DNA of 64,000 nt from Symsagittifera roscoffensis (lineage: Eukaryota; Xenacoelomorpha; Acoela; Convolutidae): contig NC_087067.1 of the NCBI RefSeq assembly GCF_963678635.1, forward strand, positions 25,051,020-25,115,019. Direction: 5' to 3'. Below are positions 48,117 through 58,335 of this stretch, in pieces; the stretch's first letter is position 1; each line of letters begins with the position of its first letter. The notes below the pieces were generated by a model that saw only the letters and a list, made by a program, of their open reading frames with translations, was not told where the DNA came from and searched no databases. A program made the position numbers and the translations under genes.

Positions 48117-48700
48117 CTTCAGCGGAAAAATAAAACACTTTTAAAAAGGAATTTTTCCAAATTTTTTCCTTAACATCTGTTTTTTTAACTTTACGGTAAA
48201 AATTGTGGCTGAACGTTAAACATTCTAAGCTACTTGCACAGCAACAGTCTCTTCTTGCCTATAATTTGAATTACGACTAGCTGGGTTTCAATTTGATACC
48301 TCAATTTGATACCAGGAGACTCCACGAAAGCGCAAGACAGGAACACTAACACAACTCAAAACAATTTAATTTTTTTTTCCAATTATTTTAAGCAGGTGAA
48401 GAGAACTGAAATTATTCAGACCAGCTTCTCATGACCCTTTTTTTATTTAAAAAAATATTTGAAATCCGATTCACGACTGCAAAAGTGTAAATATGATGTC
48501 CGATTCGAGGGCAAACACCTTCGTTTGAATTTTTATGAAAGCTGAAATTAAAATTCGCAAGAACAATTAGGAATAATAGGCCACCAGCTTGGTATCCTAA
48601 GAGGCTAATAGGGCATCAGTTACACCTGTACAAAGGGTGATTACTTTTAGTGCAGTCGTAACCTTTCTAGTAGGATTAAACGTAGAGTTGGGCTCTCTAC

Positions 48701-48720
48701 TCCCCCCCCCCCCCCACCCG
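48701..48720 (+). repeat. Poly-C tract
   Basis: About 14 consecutive C residues in AT-rich DNA. The length is prone to sequencing error. The minus-strand frame across it (48597-48797) is an artefact of the tract. Confidence 0.8.
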
Positions 48721-49258
48721 CACAAGTTCGGGATTTCTGCTTTATTTTTGGAACTCTTCGATGTGATGGATTCACTTATGGGAAGCTCAGAGCCCAACTA
48801 GGCGTTGAAAACGCTGGAAAACTGGCATTTCGCCTCAAGAAACTTCTTCTTAAGGTGTTGAGTTATTTAACAATTTAACATAAATAACATGTTTTTTTTT
48901 CAATAGCTAACTGTTAGTTTGATATTTTCGATAATAACACAATTTGCCAACCCTGATCCGAACCTTTTTAGTAGAACTAAACAAAATCTGCTCGTTCTCT
49001 TGTGGGCGAAGAAAATATATTACTCAAAAATTACCAAAAACGCAGAAAAAAAAACATCAGAGACAGCAGCGGTTCTCAGTTAAGCTCTGAGCAGCTCATA
49101 CAATGCTCTTTCCACAAACTTTATTTTAAAAAATTAACATAAACTGTTTCAGATTTCCTGTGACAAGATCTGATTGTATTATGCAAAATGATTTTTTAAA
49201 AAGCTTTTTTTGAACACGTACTTGCAGTTTCAGCATAATACGTGTTATTGTTTACAAA

Positions 49259-49264
49259 TTTATT
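49259..49264 (-). promoter_or_regulatory. Candidate polyadenylation signal of the Cys-loop receptor gene
   Basis: AATAAA on the minus strand, about 120 bases after the receptor stop codon. The position is plausible, but the hexamer is common in AT-rich DNA. Confidence 0.4.
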
Positions 49265-49383
49265 TCAAAATTAGGAACAAAATATGCAATAAAATTAAAT
49301 TCTGATAGTGTTTAGCTTCTGTTTTCTACATCACAGCACGAATTGTGGCAGTTTAACTTCTACGATTTATGCATTCGGCTCAT

Positions 49384-51105
49384 TCAGCATTTCGGGCAAG
49401 TGCTCAAACAGTAATCTTCTGCAAAATACTTGAGAAGAATGCACGATTTCTCTGCCAGGATAAGATTGGTAGAAAAGAATATGAAATTCCAAATTATGAA
49501 TGTGATCGGGAAAATGAATTTGGAAACATCGTCCAAGTTCGTGTTATTTGGCGGCCTCTCCGCTCGCCTTGCTGCTTTTTGGGCTTTCTTTGAACTTTTC
49601 AGCGAGTTCGTTCTGATGTCCAAAAAATCTCTCAGTTCGTTCGGAGGTGGTCGCGGTTTCAACTGAACCATAGGTTCGTTTAAACTCAGCCTGTTTCTCG
49701 CGTCGTTTGCAGATTTGCAAGACGAATTTCTGAAACTCTGCTCATCAAAGCTTGCTGGATCCCTTAGCAAATTAGCAGCTCCAAGGACCGATCCATTCTG
49801 CAAAATGTCCTCTGTTTCTGCTTGCAAGGATGAATACACCCTTTTACCGTCTGCCCTTGAAGAAACTGAATTCGTAGACGATGATTGCATCGGTGCTAGC
49901 TTGAACACCTGTTGATGATTACGTAATCTTTCTCCACTTCCGTTTTTGTTGACGCCGGGACCAGTGTTCGACAGAACTGTAGGGTTGCTCACCACTGGAA
50001 TTGAAGAGACGTGACTAACTTTAGACGTGCTAACTTGCTTGGGTCTTTTATCTTCAGGGTTGTATGATACGATTGCAAACTCGATCAAAGTCGCAAATGT
50101 GTAGATGAAGTTGACTGTCAGGTACAAATCAGCCATCTTCAGGTCACTAACGGAAGGAAACCGGCTCGCCATCCCCACTATCAATGTAATTTGTGCCAAA
50201 ATAGCGGTGATTGATAGGCCGGCTCGGGCCGGAATAGCTTTGTAATCAATCCAGAAATTGACCCAAGACAGGGCCACCAACGAGACGCTTGGTAAGTAAA
50301 GCGTGACCAGGAAGATGTTGTATTTTCGGTGCAGTATGATATCGAAACAATGCTCGGTAAAGTTATCAGCCAAATATGGCATAGTGATGTTGTAATAGTC
50401 CTGCTCACCCCTATAACCCTCCATGAAGAAATTGGCTGTGAACTGATCAGGGTACATTCCCGACAGATCATTCGACCATCTCATTTGAACCAAACCGTCA
50501 TGGTACTTGTACGAGCCTATGCAGATTGGACAAATGTGTTTATCGAATGGAAAGTAAACCAACTTCATGATACACGAGATTGTAATTATAAGTCGGTTCG
50601 AGTAGAATAAATTCAGTTCTGGACTCAAACGTACACAAACGTTGTCGTTGTAGTCATCAGCAGGTATAATATTGATCGCATCTGGTAAATAGAAATCGGG
50701 TCTCCAAATAGCTGCCGCAAAATCCTTTCCCAAAGTCATTTCTTTCAAGTAACAGCTTTCGTTCATGCATTTCGGAGGCATATTATGTCGAATGTGATCT
50801 CTGTAAAAAGTATCCCAGGTCCAATCGAGCCTTCGGTCGGTCCATTGCGCTTGTAAGAAGACGTCTAGAATAACCGTCATATCATTCTCGCTTATGGTTC
50901 GAACCGAGTTAACGAACATTCCGATCTCTACAACATCTGTTTTTCCTCCTTCCGATGGTCTGAGTTGTTTGTTGTACTTCGGGTTCACAAATTCATACGA
51001 CGAGTGTGTTGTTATTGATGAGTCGTCTGGGCCATTTGCCTGACCTGGTTTGATAATTGCGGCAACAAGCGGAAGCAAAAAATGGAACGGTAATTTTGCC
51101 GACAT
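49384..51105 (-). CDS. Cys-loop ligand-gated ion channel subunit, anion-channel type (intronless)
   Basis: A complete single-exon reading frame of 573 residues. Residues 1-24 look like a signal peptide. The extracellular domain has WRPD at 134-137 and the hallmark Cys-loop C178-x13-C192 with FPFD. N-glycosylation sequons lie at 115, 239 and 248. M1 spans about 263-285, M2 about 294-314, M3 about 326-347 and M4 about 530-550. The Pro-Ala-Arg at 292-294 before M2 is the signature of anion-selective members (GlyR, GABA-A, GluCl), so it probably forms a plasma-membrane chloride channel. The M3-M4 loop is long (about 180 residues), Ser/Asn-rich and basic near its end. The second extracellular disulfide of glycine receptors appears absent: only one Cys (253) lies near loop C. 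The pore has Thr 6' and Leu 9', but Gln 11' and Ala 19' are unusual. The ligand cannot be told. Confidence 0.93.
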   Translation of the reverse strand: MSAKLPFHFLLPLVAAIIKPGQANGPDDSSITTHSSYEFVNPKYNKQLRPSEGGKTDVVEIGMFVNSVRTISENDMTVILDVFLQAQWTDRRLDWTWDTFYRDHIRHNMPPKCMNESCYLKEMTLGKDFAAAIWRPDFYLPDAINIIPADDYNDNVCVRLSPELNLFYSNRLIITISCIMKLVYFPFDKHICPICIGSYKYHDGLVQMRWSNDLSGMYPDQFTANFFMEGYRGEQDYYNITMPYLADNFTEHCFDIILHRKYNIFLVTLYLPSVSLVALSWVNFWIDYKAIPARAGLSITAILAQITLIVGMASRFPSVSDLKMADLYLTVNFIYTFATLIEFAIVSYNPEDKRPKQVSTSKVSHVSSIPVVSNPTVLSNTGPGVNKNGSGERLRNHQQVFKLAPMQSSSTNSVSSRADGKRVYSSLQAETEDILQNGSVLGAANLLRDPASFDEQSFRNSSCKSANDARNRLSLNEPMVQLKPRPPPNELRDFLDIRTNSLKSSKKAQKAARRAERPPNNTNLDDVSKFIFPITFIIWNFIFFSTNLILAEKSCILLKYFAEDYCLSTCPKC

Positions 51106-53029
51106 TTTAATCAGCGAACGGAAATTTAGGTCTCAAAGCGCTATTTCTTGATGATTCAGGTAGTGATATCAGTAATTGGCGCTCAAAGCCGTTTTTTATT
51201 CTTCGCTCTGATCGAATGGAGCGTTCAGAAAAAAAGAGGAAATTACAATAATATAATTATGAAATAGCTGCTCCAATTGAATTATTCTTGAACGCGCGGG
51301 AATTCAAAATGTATCATTATTGTCTTTTTTTTTAAGAAGTGAAGAGCCAGTTGGCCAAACTCGAATACTTAAAATTTCAAGATGCTACTAAACAGACCCC
51401 TAACTGATATTTGATAAGCTAGGCTGTCAAATTACTAAATAGGTCACAGACTAATCAACTCAAAACTTCAAGGGATCTTCTTTCGTGATGATATAAATTA
51501 TACAAACTTCTAACCGGTATATAATTGCACCTAGGAAACTAGCAACATAAAATTTTGCAATTTTGAAATTTAGAGAACTGTAACTATAAAACATTTGAAT
51601 CAGAACGTGAACGTTACAAAAAAAAAAGATAATCAAACTGTTTTATTTTGTTAGATCCGAAATATATCACATTGTTTTTGAAACAAAACAACCCAAATTT
51701 CACCTTTGATTGCCACACAAAAGTAATAAAAAAAGCGGTAAACGTCGAACAATGCAAGGCGGTCCTCGTCGTCTTAGTTTAATTTATTTAAGAAATAAAA
51801 AATAATGTTAAAAACATTTGAGGTTCGACTATAAAGTGATTATTAAAGGCATTCGGTATAGATTAGTACTTCAAAACAATATCATGTACCACTCAATTCT
51901 CAAATACCACAAAAACGCGGCTGTCCAATCATTGCAAGAGCAGAACCAAAAAAGAAACATAATTAAAACGAACAATTTCAGCCAACCAGAGGCCGTGTAA
52001 ATATTTAATATCTCTTTAGCTTCATTCAGTTCAGCAATAGCCAGTCACATTTGGCCAGAAAATTTATTCACATGGCTATTATTTTCATTTGGGCTCAATA
52101 GTGGTATATTCAGAGCAAAGAGTGGCCTAACAATTTTTTTTTAAAAAAACGGATCTTGCTAACAATTTGCCCCCTCTGGTACCTAGTAAAAAAAATGCCA
52201 ACCCTATAAAGAACTAATTCAACGGTTAAGCATCTGTAAATTTTGTACCTTGTAACGAAATCCTTTTCTCCTTCTCCAATTGGGGGGTAACAGTTAATAA
52301 GAACAAAATATACAAACAAAAGTTGTTCAGATCATTACGGTAAACACTTCTTGAACCATAATCTTCTTCGGTATTTAAATTTTTTTAAAGATAATCGCAG
52401 AAAATTTTTACAACACTTGTGCAAAAGATATCTGTTTAAGTTTCAAGAGTTTTTTTGTAAGTACACCAGAAATTAGCCAGATGTTATATTCTACTTTTAA
52501 AAGCAAATTGAATTAATTTTACGACTACTGCGTGACAAAAAAAAAGTTTTCTGACCGCTGTTTTCTAAACCGGGAGTTACTGATCGAACCGTGAAAATTC
52601 AATGGAACATGTAGACAGTAAACTCGTCTCTGACTATAGTCAAGAGAAACAAGGATATCCTAATAATGTGTAAGTATTACTGTGTTCCGACAACAGCTTT
52701 TTGAAAAAAAATTGAAATTAAATATATTTTTATAAATACATTTTTTATATCCTCACAGCACGGTGAGAAGACCTTATATAACGCTAAGAATATCCACATT
52801 TGCATTATTTGACCAGTTGTTTTTCAAGAACAAAGAAAAAAAACGTTCTTTATCTTTTCAATTGTTTTACACATTACTTCTTTTGAATTTCTCATTTTTA
52901 AGTACCAGAGAAGTGCCATACGAATCTTCATTAACTAGTTTTCGATTTGGTAAAAACGAGGTTTTGAAAGCATTTTTTTACGTCAACACAATCCCTTTTG
53001 AAACAACTTTAATACCTAGAACCGAACCA
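51106..53029. other. Upstream region of the Cys-loop receptor, no recognisable element
   Basis: AT-rich. It presumably includes the receptor promoter. TATA-like strings (for example near 51246) are too common here to call. The short frames are not credible. Confidence 0.4.
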
Positions 53030-53400
53030 TAACTTCGCATCACTTGCGATACAACGCAATTGCAGCATTGCAAGCTAGCGAACAGAAAGAGAGACGGAAA
53101 TTTAAAAAATCATGAAAAAAAAAATTTTATAGAAAAAAAATCAAAAAAATAGTCGAAAAACACAACCACTAGAAATAAACAGGCTGTTAGAATTTACCGA
53201 GTGACTACTAGGCCGACCAAAAGTTGGTAGACGCCCATTGAGCCGAAAACGAAATAAATGCCATAACAAATTGTCAAAAAAATGTTGCGCAATTAAGTTT
53301 TAATAGATGATTTGTTGCCCTTGAAGTAACGTGAAATAAGGTAACAAAGCCAATACAACATGAAAAAAATTAGGCCGAAAAGCTATTAATACTAGATACT
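53030..53400 (+). repeat. Array-free member of the palindromic-head family
   Basis: CTTCGCATCACTTGCGATAC, then CATTGCAAGCTAGCGAACAG and a purine-rich stretch, then CCGACCAAAAG and AGGCCGAAAA motifs. It resembles the short member at 10949-11662. Confidence 0.4.
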
Positions 53401-54044
53401 TTTCCATTATTCATTAAATTGTTTACTCTTGCGCTTCAGTTTCTGTTTTTCTTCAATTTCATTTTGTCAAGCGCATTTGCAGCGCCTCCCCTTCGTTATA
53501 TAGGTCAACGAGATCTCCGTCTTGCCATTACTTAAGTCGCCTTGCTATTGTTTTAGATAAAAATTCATCTTCTCCGGTTTTTGTTTTACACAGTAGTAAG
53601 CGCGGAAAGTTATTTTCGTGGTTTTCTATTAGGCTGTTCAGTGTTCTATTGAGGGTTGCAATGAAGTTCTAACCAATTTTATTTTTTGATAAGATCATAG
53701 AGACCGGTTTCCAGTGGACCACTTCGATGATTCATTAGCTGCGTTAAATTGGGACGTGCAGCGTTGACAGTTGAAATCGTCATAGTGGTCACTGTTGCGG
53801 GCTAGGCCCGCTGCATTTACATGCATGTAGCATGGGTATGTGAAGCATCAAACACATCCGCCTCGCAAGCAGTTTTACAAATATATCAATGGGTTTGAGT
53901 AGCCATTTAAGGAAGGACGGCGGTGTCAAGTTAGCGAGAAAATTTATAGATTAATGAACACTAATCCGACAAAACAAGCAGACAAACGAAAATCCGACAA
54001 ACCAATTTTACCCCAAAACTTTTATTCACTTTCATACGCTCTAA

Positions 54045-54135
54045 AAGATTGTAAGGTCCGGCCGAGACTCGGACCCCAGAATCAAGGGTACAAAGGCAAC
54101 CGCGTTACCTCTATGCCAAGTGGGAAGTTGCTATG
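54045..54135 (-). repeat. tRNA-derived SINE-like block
   Basis: On the minus strand CTTGGCATAGAGGTAACGCG and GGGTCCGAGTCTCGGCC give boxes A and B. Upstream on the plus strand are CCGACAAAACAAGCAGACAA and CCGACAAACC motifs, as in the composite repeat family. Confidence 0.5.
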
Positions 54136-54469
54136 GTGCACAAATAAGGAAACCTCACAATTTCTTACAGAATTGTAAGAAAAATTAATTACGCCAAAAA
54201 GTCTTGTTCCCGATTACAAGACACTATCTCGCAAGTGTAATGACATCTCTCTGAACACATTCTGATTACTATCTTTAATAACTAAATATGCGAAAAACAT
54301 GTGAAAAAAAAAGATAAGAACTTTGAAATGTTAATTCAAACGTTTTCGCACATTTTGTGCATCATCAGGATTAAAAGTTTCTTTACAATATTTACAAAAC
54401 GATCAAAGATCTGAAAAAATGATAATCATGTCTAAAAATGCTCTAAATTTTTTTTTTGACCAATCAAAT

Positions 54470-54856
54470 TTAAACAACTGTAATTACATAAAAAATTACG
54501 TAACCATTAATAACATTTTCCTGTAAATTTCTGAGATTTTGTAGAAAACAAGATAATTTAGAGATCGGAACAACAAGGATGATGCCGACTAGTGGACAAG
54601 CAGCATACATGTTCCGACCACCTTTATCTTTGTTAATATCGTTGTTATTATCATTCTCGCGTGGCTCAATAGGTACTTGAGGCGTATTCAAAACCGTAAT
54701 AAAGTAGTTTGCACCAAAGTTGAACACAAAATTCACAAAATCAAAACTACCGGAGAGAAAACGATAATCAAAAAAGATTGTCTTGTATGAAAAATAACCT
54801 TTATTTTTGGTCATCAGATACAAATTTAGACCACCAACCCTGGTAACTTGGTTTCC
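54470..54856 (-). CDS. Weak candidate exon of an unknown gene (128 codons plus stop)
   Basis: A very good acceptor (GGTTTTCTTTGCTTCAG) precedes an open frame of 128 codons. The peptide has an aromatic-rich segment (FDFVNFVFNFGANYFITVL), an Asn/Asp-rich linker and a hydrophobic stretch (LVGIILVVPI). Its end is AT-rich and may be intronic read-through; a CAT|GTATGC string inside could be the donor. No family is recognised. Chance cannot be excluded in such AT-rich DNA. Confidence 0.22.
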   Translation of the reverse strand, partial: GNQVTRVGGLNLYLMTKNKGYFSYKTIFFDYRFLSGSFDFVNFVFNFGANYFITVLNTPQVPIEPRENDNNNDINKDKGGRNMYAACPLVGIILVVPISKLSCFLQNLRNLQENVINGYVIFYVITVV

Positions 54857-55379
54857 CTGAAGCAAAGAAAACCCAAATAAAAATGTTCAAAAAAAAATAT
54901 ATAGTTTTCTCATTTTCCTTGTTCAATAAATTATTCTGAACGCTCATTTGAGATAAAATTCAGTCAGCCAATTAATTGGGTGCTATTTACATGTAAACCA
55001 ACTCCTTGCCTTTGATAACACCCTGCGTTACGTTTGTACGGAGGATGATGAGATAGCTCAATGGATCATTACGAGGTTGGGTGGGAGGCGGAAGATTACT
55101 AGAGTGAACCTTTTTTTTGTAAAATATTTATTTTAATGAAAGATTAAACTACGAATCGAAAACTTCATCCAGCTTTTTTGAACCTGAGAATTTTTTTTGA
55201 CTCATTAGCTGTATTATTATGAAAAAAAAAGTTAACTAAAAAAGAGGCTCTTCCGTTTAGGTACGGTCGTGCACAAGCTGGATAGGGCCTATACCAGCAT
55301 TATATAAGTATATCAATGAACAAAATAGCAGGAATTAAGTCAAGTCAGCATTGAATGCGTTGTCATTAAAGGTATTTAC

Positions 55380-55790
55380 TTCAACCTTCCCTCCTCTCGA
55401 AAATCACAAATTGAATTGTCTATGAATTGCGTCTCCCGCAGTGATCTGCACCCCCGTATATAAAGGATAGCGCTCTGCGTAGCTATACAAAGGAAAGCGC
55501 CAGTCTACAAAGGATACCGCTCAGGAGAGCGCTCCTAAGTAGCTTTCAAGCCTTTTTTCATTAAATTTTTCAGCTATGCGCAGCATTATCCGCATATCTG
55601 CTGGTGCGGCACCACCAGTGCAGCCAAAAATGAGCCTGCAGAAACTGCTGTTCGGTTTGTAGAATCATGTTCGTATTTTCAGTTTTTTAGTGTTTCGTGG
55701 TACTTATAGGCGTCTTTTAGTAAAATTCGTGAAGTTTTTTTTTGCATGCGGGTTGAAGACTTCCACATCAAAGAAAGTTCGGCTAATCCT
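55380..55790 (-). pseudogene. Degenerate retroelement C-terminal region, copy 1
   Basis: The minus-strand translation contains FCRLIFGCTGGAAPA followed by IAEKFNEKR, preceded in other frames by YKYHETLKN-like text. This matches the region after reverse transcriptase that I recall from a retroelement family common in cnidarians and other invertebrates. Stops and frameshifts interrupt it. Confidence 0.5.
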
Positions 55791-55988
55791 TGAGCCCCAT
55801 AATCTGTTTGCTTTTACATGAAGCAAAATTTTTTTGTTTCGGATAATTATGCGCTTTTCGGATACATCATACCAACAACTAGTAGTATACCAATAAGCTC
55901 TTTATGTTTTCATTTCACAATTATGCTCAGCAAAATACAAAGTAAGTTCACAAAAGAAAAATAATATAACATCAAAGTGATGGAAGTT

Positions 55989-56640
55989 TTAATCTTGGCT
56001 GTTGTCGGTTCTCCACTTCCGGGTTCCCCTCAACCCTGTTATAGCTGATCGTAGGAGCGAGGAAGACATCTTCAGCCGGATTTCACTAAAGGCATTGGAA
56101 TAGGGCTTATTATTATTGTCGGATATCTTCTGAGCGAGCCTTTTAACGAATATTGAGGCTTCGTTCCCCATGCCACCAGTCGTTGAAAACACGTTAATAA
56201 TTCTGTCAATATATGCCCTCCTCTTTTCATTCTCATAGTTAACATTAACGATTTAACTGCTTTTCCGATATAACTTGATGCGTTGGGATGAAATCAGGGA
56301 CGTCCAAACAAGTCTTAACGCTTCTTGCCCAGATGTCGAGACGCGCTTCGTCAGATGAGTTCGCAGTACCCGGTTGGAGAGTTTCACCGCTGAGAGGCTG
56401 CAAATGAGGTTCAATGCCAGCTCCTCGGCGAAGACAATCTAGGGAATGGGCGAAAAAAAATCTAATCCCGTCATGTCGCTGAGCAAAAAAACCTCCAGTT
56501 TTACAAATCTTGGCGTGCTCTACATTGAAGGACTGGCCACAAACGCAATTGGTCGGCAGGTTCTTGACAGGTAGGCAGACGCGCAAAGCCAACGCATCAC
56601 TAATGTCACGCAATGCCAACGCATCACGTTTGCTTTTACA
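55989..56640 (-). pseudogene. Degenerate retroelement C-terminal region, copy 2 (best preserved)
   Basis: From 56619 down: KNLPTNCVCGQSFNVEHAKI, GGFFAQRHDGIRFF, IEPHLQPLSGET and ANSSDEARLDIWARS, all hallmarks of the domain, including a Cys/His cluster. After a stop, from 56192 down: FSTTGGMGNEASIFVKRLAQ and SSLLRSAITGLRGTR. A short internal deletion seems to join the RIINV segment directly to FSTTGGMG. It is not a working gene. Confidence 0.65.
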
Positions 56641-56840
56641 TCGAGTCGAGCTTCTCCATCAGTTGTGTTTGAAATGTTGACAAAGCTTTCACCTTGCAAC
56701 GACTGAAAAAACGCTTTGTTTTCATCATCATAGCAAGCCTCGCTCATGAGGATGGAAGAGATATTTCTGACTTCGTTTTGCCTCATGTGGGTGTATCCAC
56801 TCTTCGCACAGTGAAGGGCGTGTGTAAGGTCGAACAATTA
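56636..56840 (-). pseudogene. Truncated retroelement C-terminal region, copy 3
   Basis: It contains THALHCAKSGYTHMRQNEVR, LQGESFVNISNTTDGEARLD and VKAN, a second subfamily of the same domain. It is cut at about 56636, where copy 2 begins, through a pair of CCAACGCATCAC direct repeats. Confidence 0.6.
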
Positions 56841-57422
56841 ACCACATGCATATGAGAGTCGAATGTTGGTTGGTTCCCGTTCGAATCCTACATGAAGCCC
56901 ATCCCGGAATATGGATTTAAGGAAGCTGAAACAAGGAAGGATGCTTTTAGTTGCAACATCTGAAAAACCGCAAAAAGACAACAAAATTTCTACACATTAT
57001 AAACTAGACAACTAACGTAGAACATGGAAGAAGCCATGCAGAAAATTACAATCGAGAATCGAGAGAAAAGGAGTATTCCAAGACGTAACAAGTGCGAAGT
57101 TAGATTATTGGTTCCCGATTGAATCTGATATGAAGCCCATCCCGAAATACGGATTTAAGGAGGCTGAAAAAGTATCTGCTGGGTGGCAGTTTGTTTAAAC
57201 AGTCTGAGACTTTTTTTGGAGGCTAGCTCAAGTGCGTTCTTTTCATTGTCACTCAAGTTGTTGAGACTGTTATTTTTCGTAGTTTTTTCTTTCAGTTTTC
57301 AGTATTTATTTTTTAGAAAGTTTCTTTTTCAAGCTCAGATATAGCTATTAATGGATCGTATATGTCTAAGACTGACGATATTTCATTTGACCAATCCAAA
57401 CAATTTTTAGTTCTCATGTAGT

Positions 57423-58335
57423 TTATCGATTCTGGGTTACTTTCTTGTTTTGTTTTTCACTTAGTTTTTCGGCCAAGCTCTGCCACATCCGAGAGGCTGA
57501 TGGAGCAGCGCCATCGGTGCATTCGAAAATCAGCAGGCAAAAGCTACTCTGCTCTACGTTCAAAATTTTTTGCTGATCTTTGGAGTTCCTCAGCGTTTTG
57601 TGATACTTGCATGCGTTTTGATGCAATTTTCAGGATGTTTTGGCATGGAAGTTTTCAAATCAATAAAAGCAAGGCTAAATTTTGAACCCGAGAGTCCGTT
57701 TGCTTTATGGTCATGTCGTGCCTCATTTTATGTTTTAGTTGAAATGTTGACTAAGCTTTCCTCCTGCAACGGCTGAGGTTTCGACTCAATCTCGACGTCA
57801 TGGCAATCGTCGTTCATGAAATTGGCAATTTTTTCTCTAATTTCTTTGTTTCTTATATGTGTGTAACCTCCCTTTGCACAATTTATGGCATATGTCAACT
57901 TAAAACTTCAACCATATGCAATTGTGAATGAGTTTTGGTCGGTTCTCGTCGGTATCTTAAGTAAATACCGAAGTAAATACCAATTCTGATTTATTCAAAT
58001 TGAAGTTATATCTGCTTAGTGGTAAAACACTTGGAGGAGTCGAGGTCTATTGCGCAATTATCAGTTTCGTTTACGAGTTATTGAGGTTTATTTTCTTTCG
58101 GTTTGTTCTATCAGTTTTCAATTGTTTGATTTTCGTAAAATTGTTTTTTCTGCGGTGTAATTGCTGTATTAATAGCTTGAGATCCATTTAATCTAGAAAT
58201 GAAACTCACTGTCCATTCTTAGTTTTTTTAGGGGTTTTCTTTTGATTTCTCTTCCTTTTTTGTTTTTTGTTTCGCTTTACGTCTTCTACTCGTATTTTTT
58301 TTTTCGCTTGTGGCCCCATACTCGGTTAGCTAACC
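57423..58335 (-). pseudogene. Retroelement C-terminal region, copy 4, with upstream block (B1)
   Basis: The minus strand contains GYTHIRNKEIREKIANF, LQEESLVNIS, and further on ILNVEQSSFCLLIFECTDGA and RMWQSLAEKLSEK. These match copy 3's subfamily and extend past its break. Stops interrupt it. Its upstream part (57691-58335) recurs at 59301-59945 and 62820-63458. Confidence 0.6.

Noticed and set aside
48597-48797. Minus-strand frame with a Gly-rich stretch
   Set aside because: The Gly run is a translation of the poly-C tract; there are no other coding signs.
50329-50610. Plus-strand and other-frame open stretches across the Cys-loop receptor
   Set aside because: They are antisense or shifted shadows of the well-supported receptor frame.
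51240-51260. TATA box for the receptor gene
   Set aside because: The sequence is AT-rich throughout, and similar strings occur by chance every few hundred bases.
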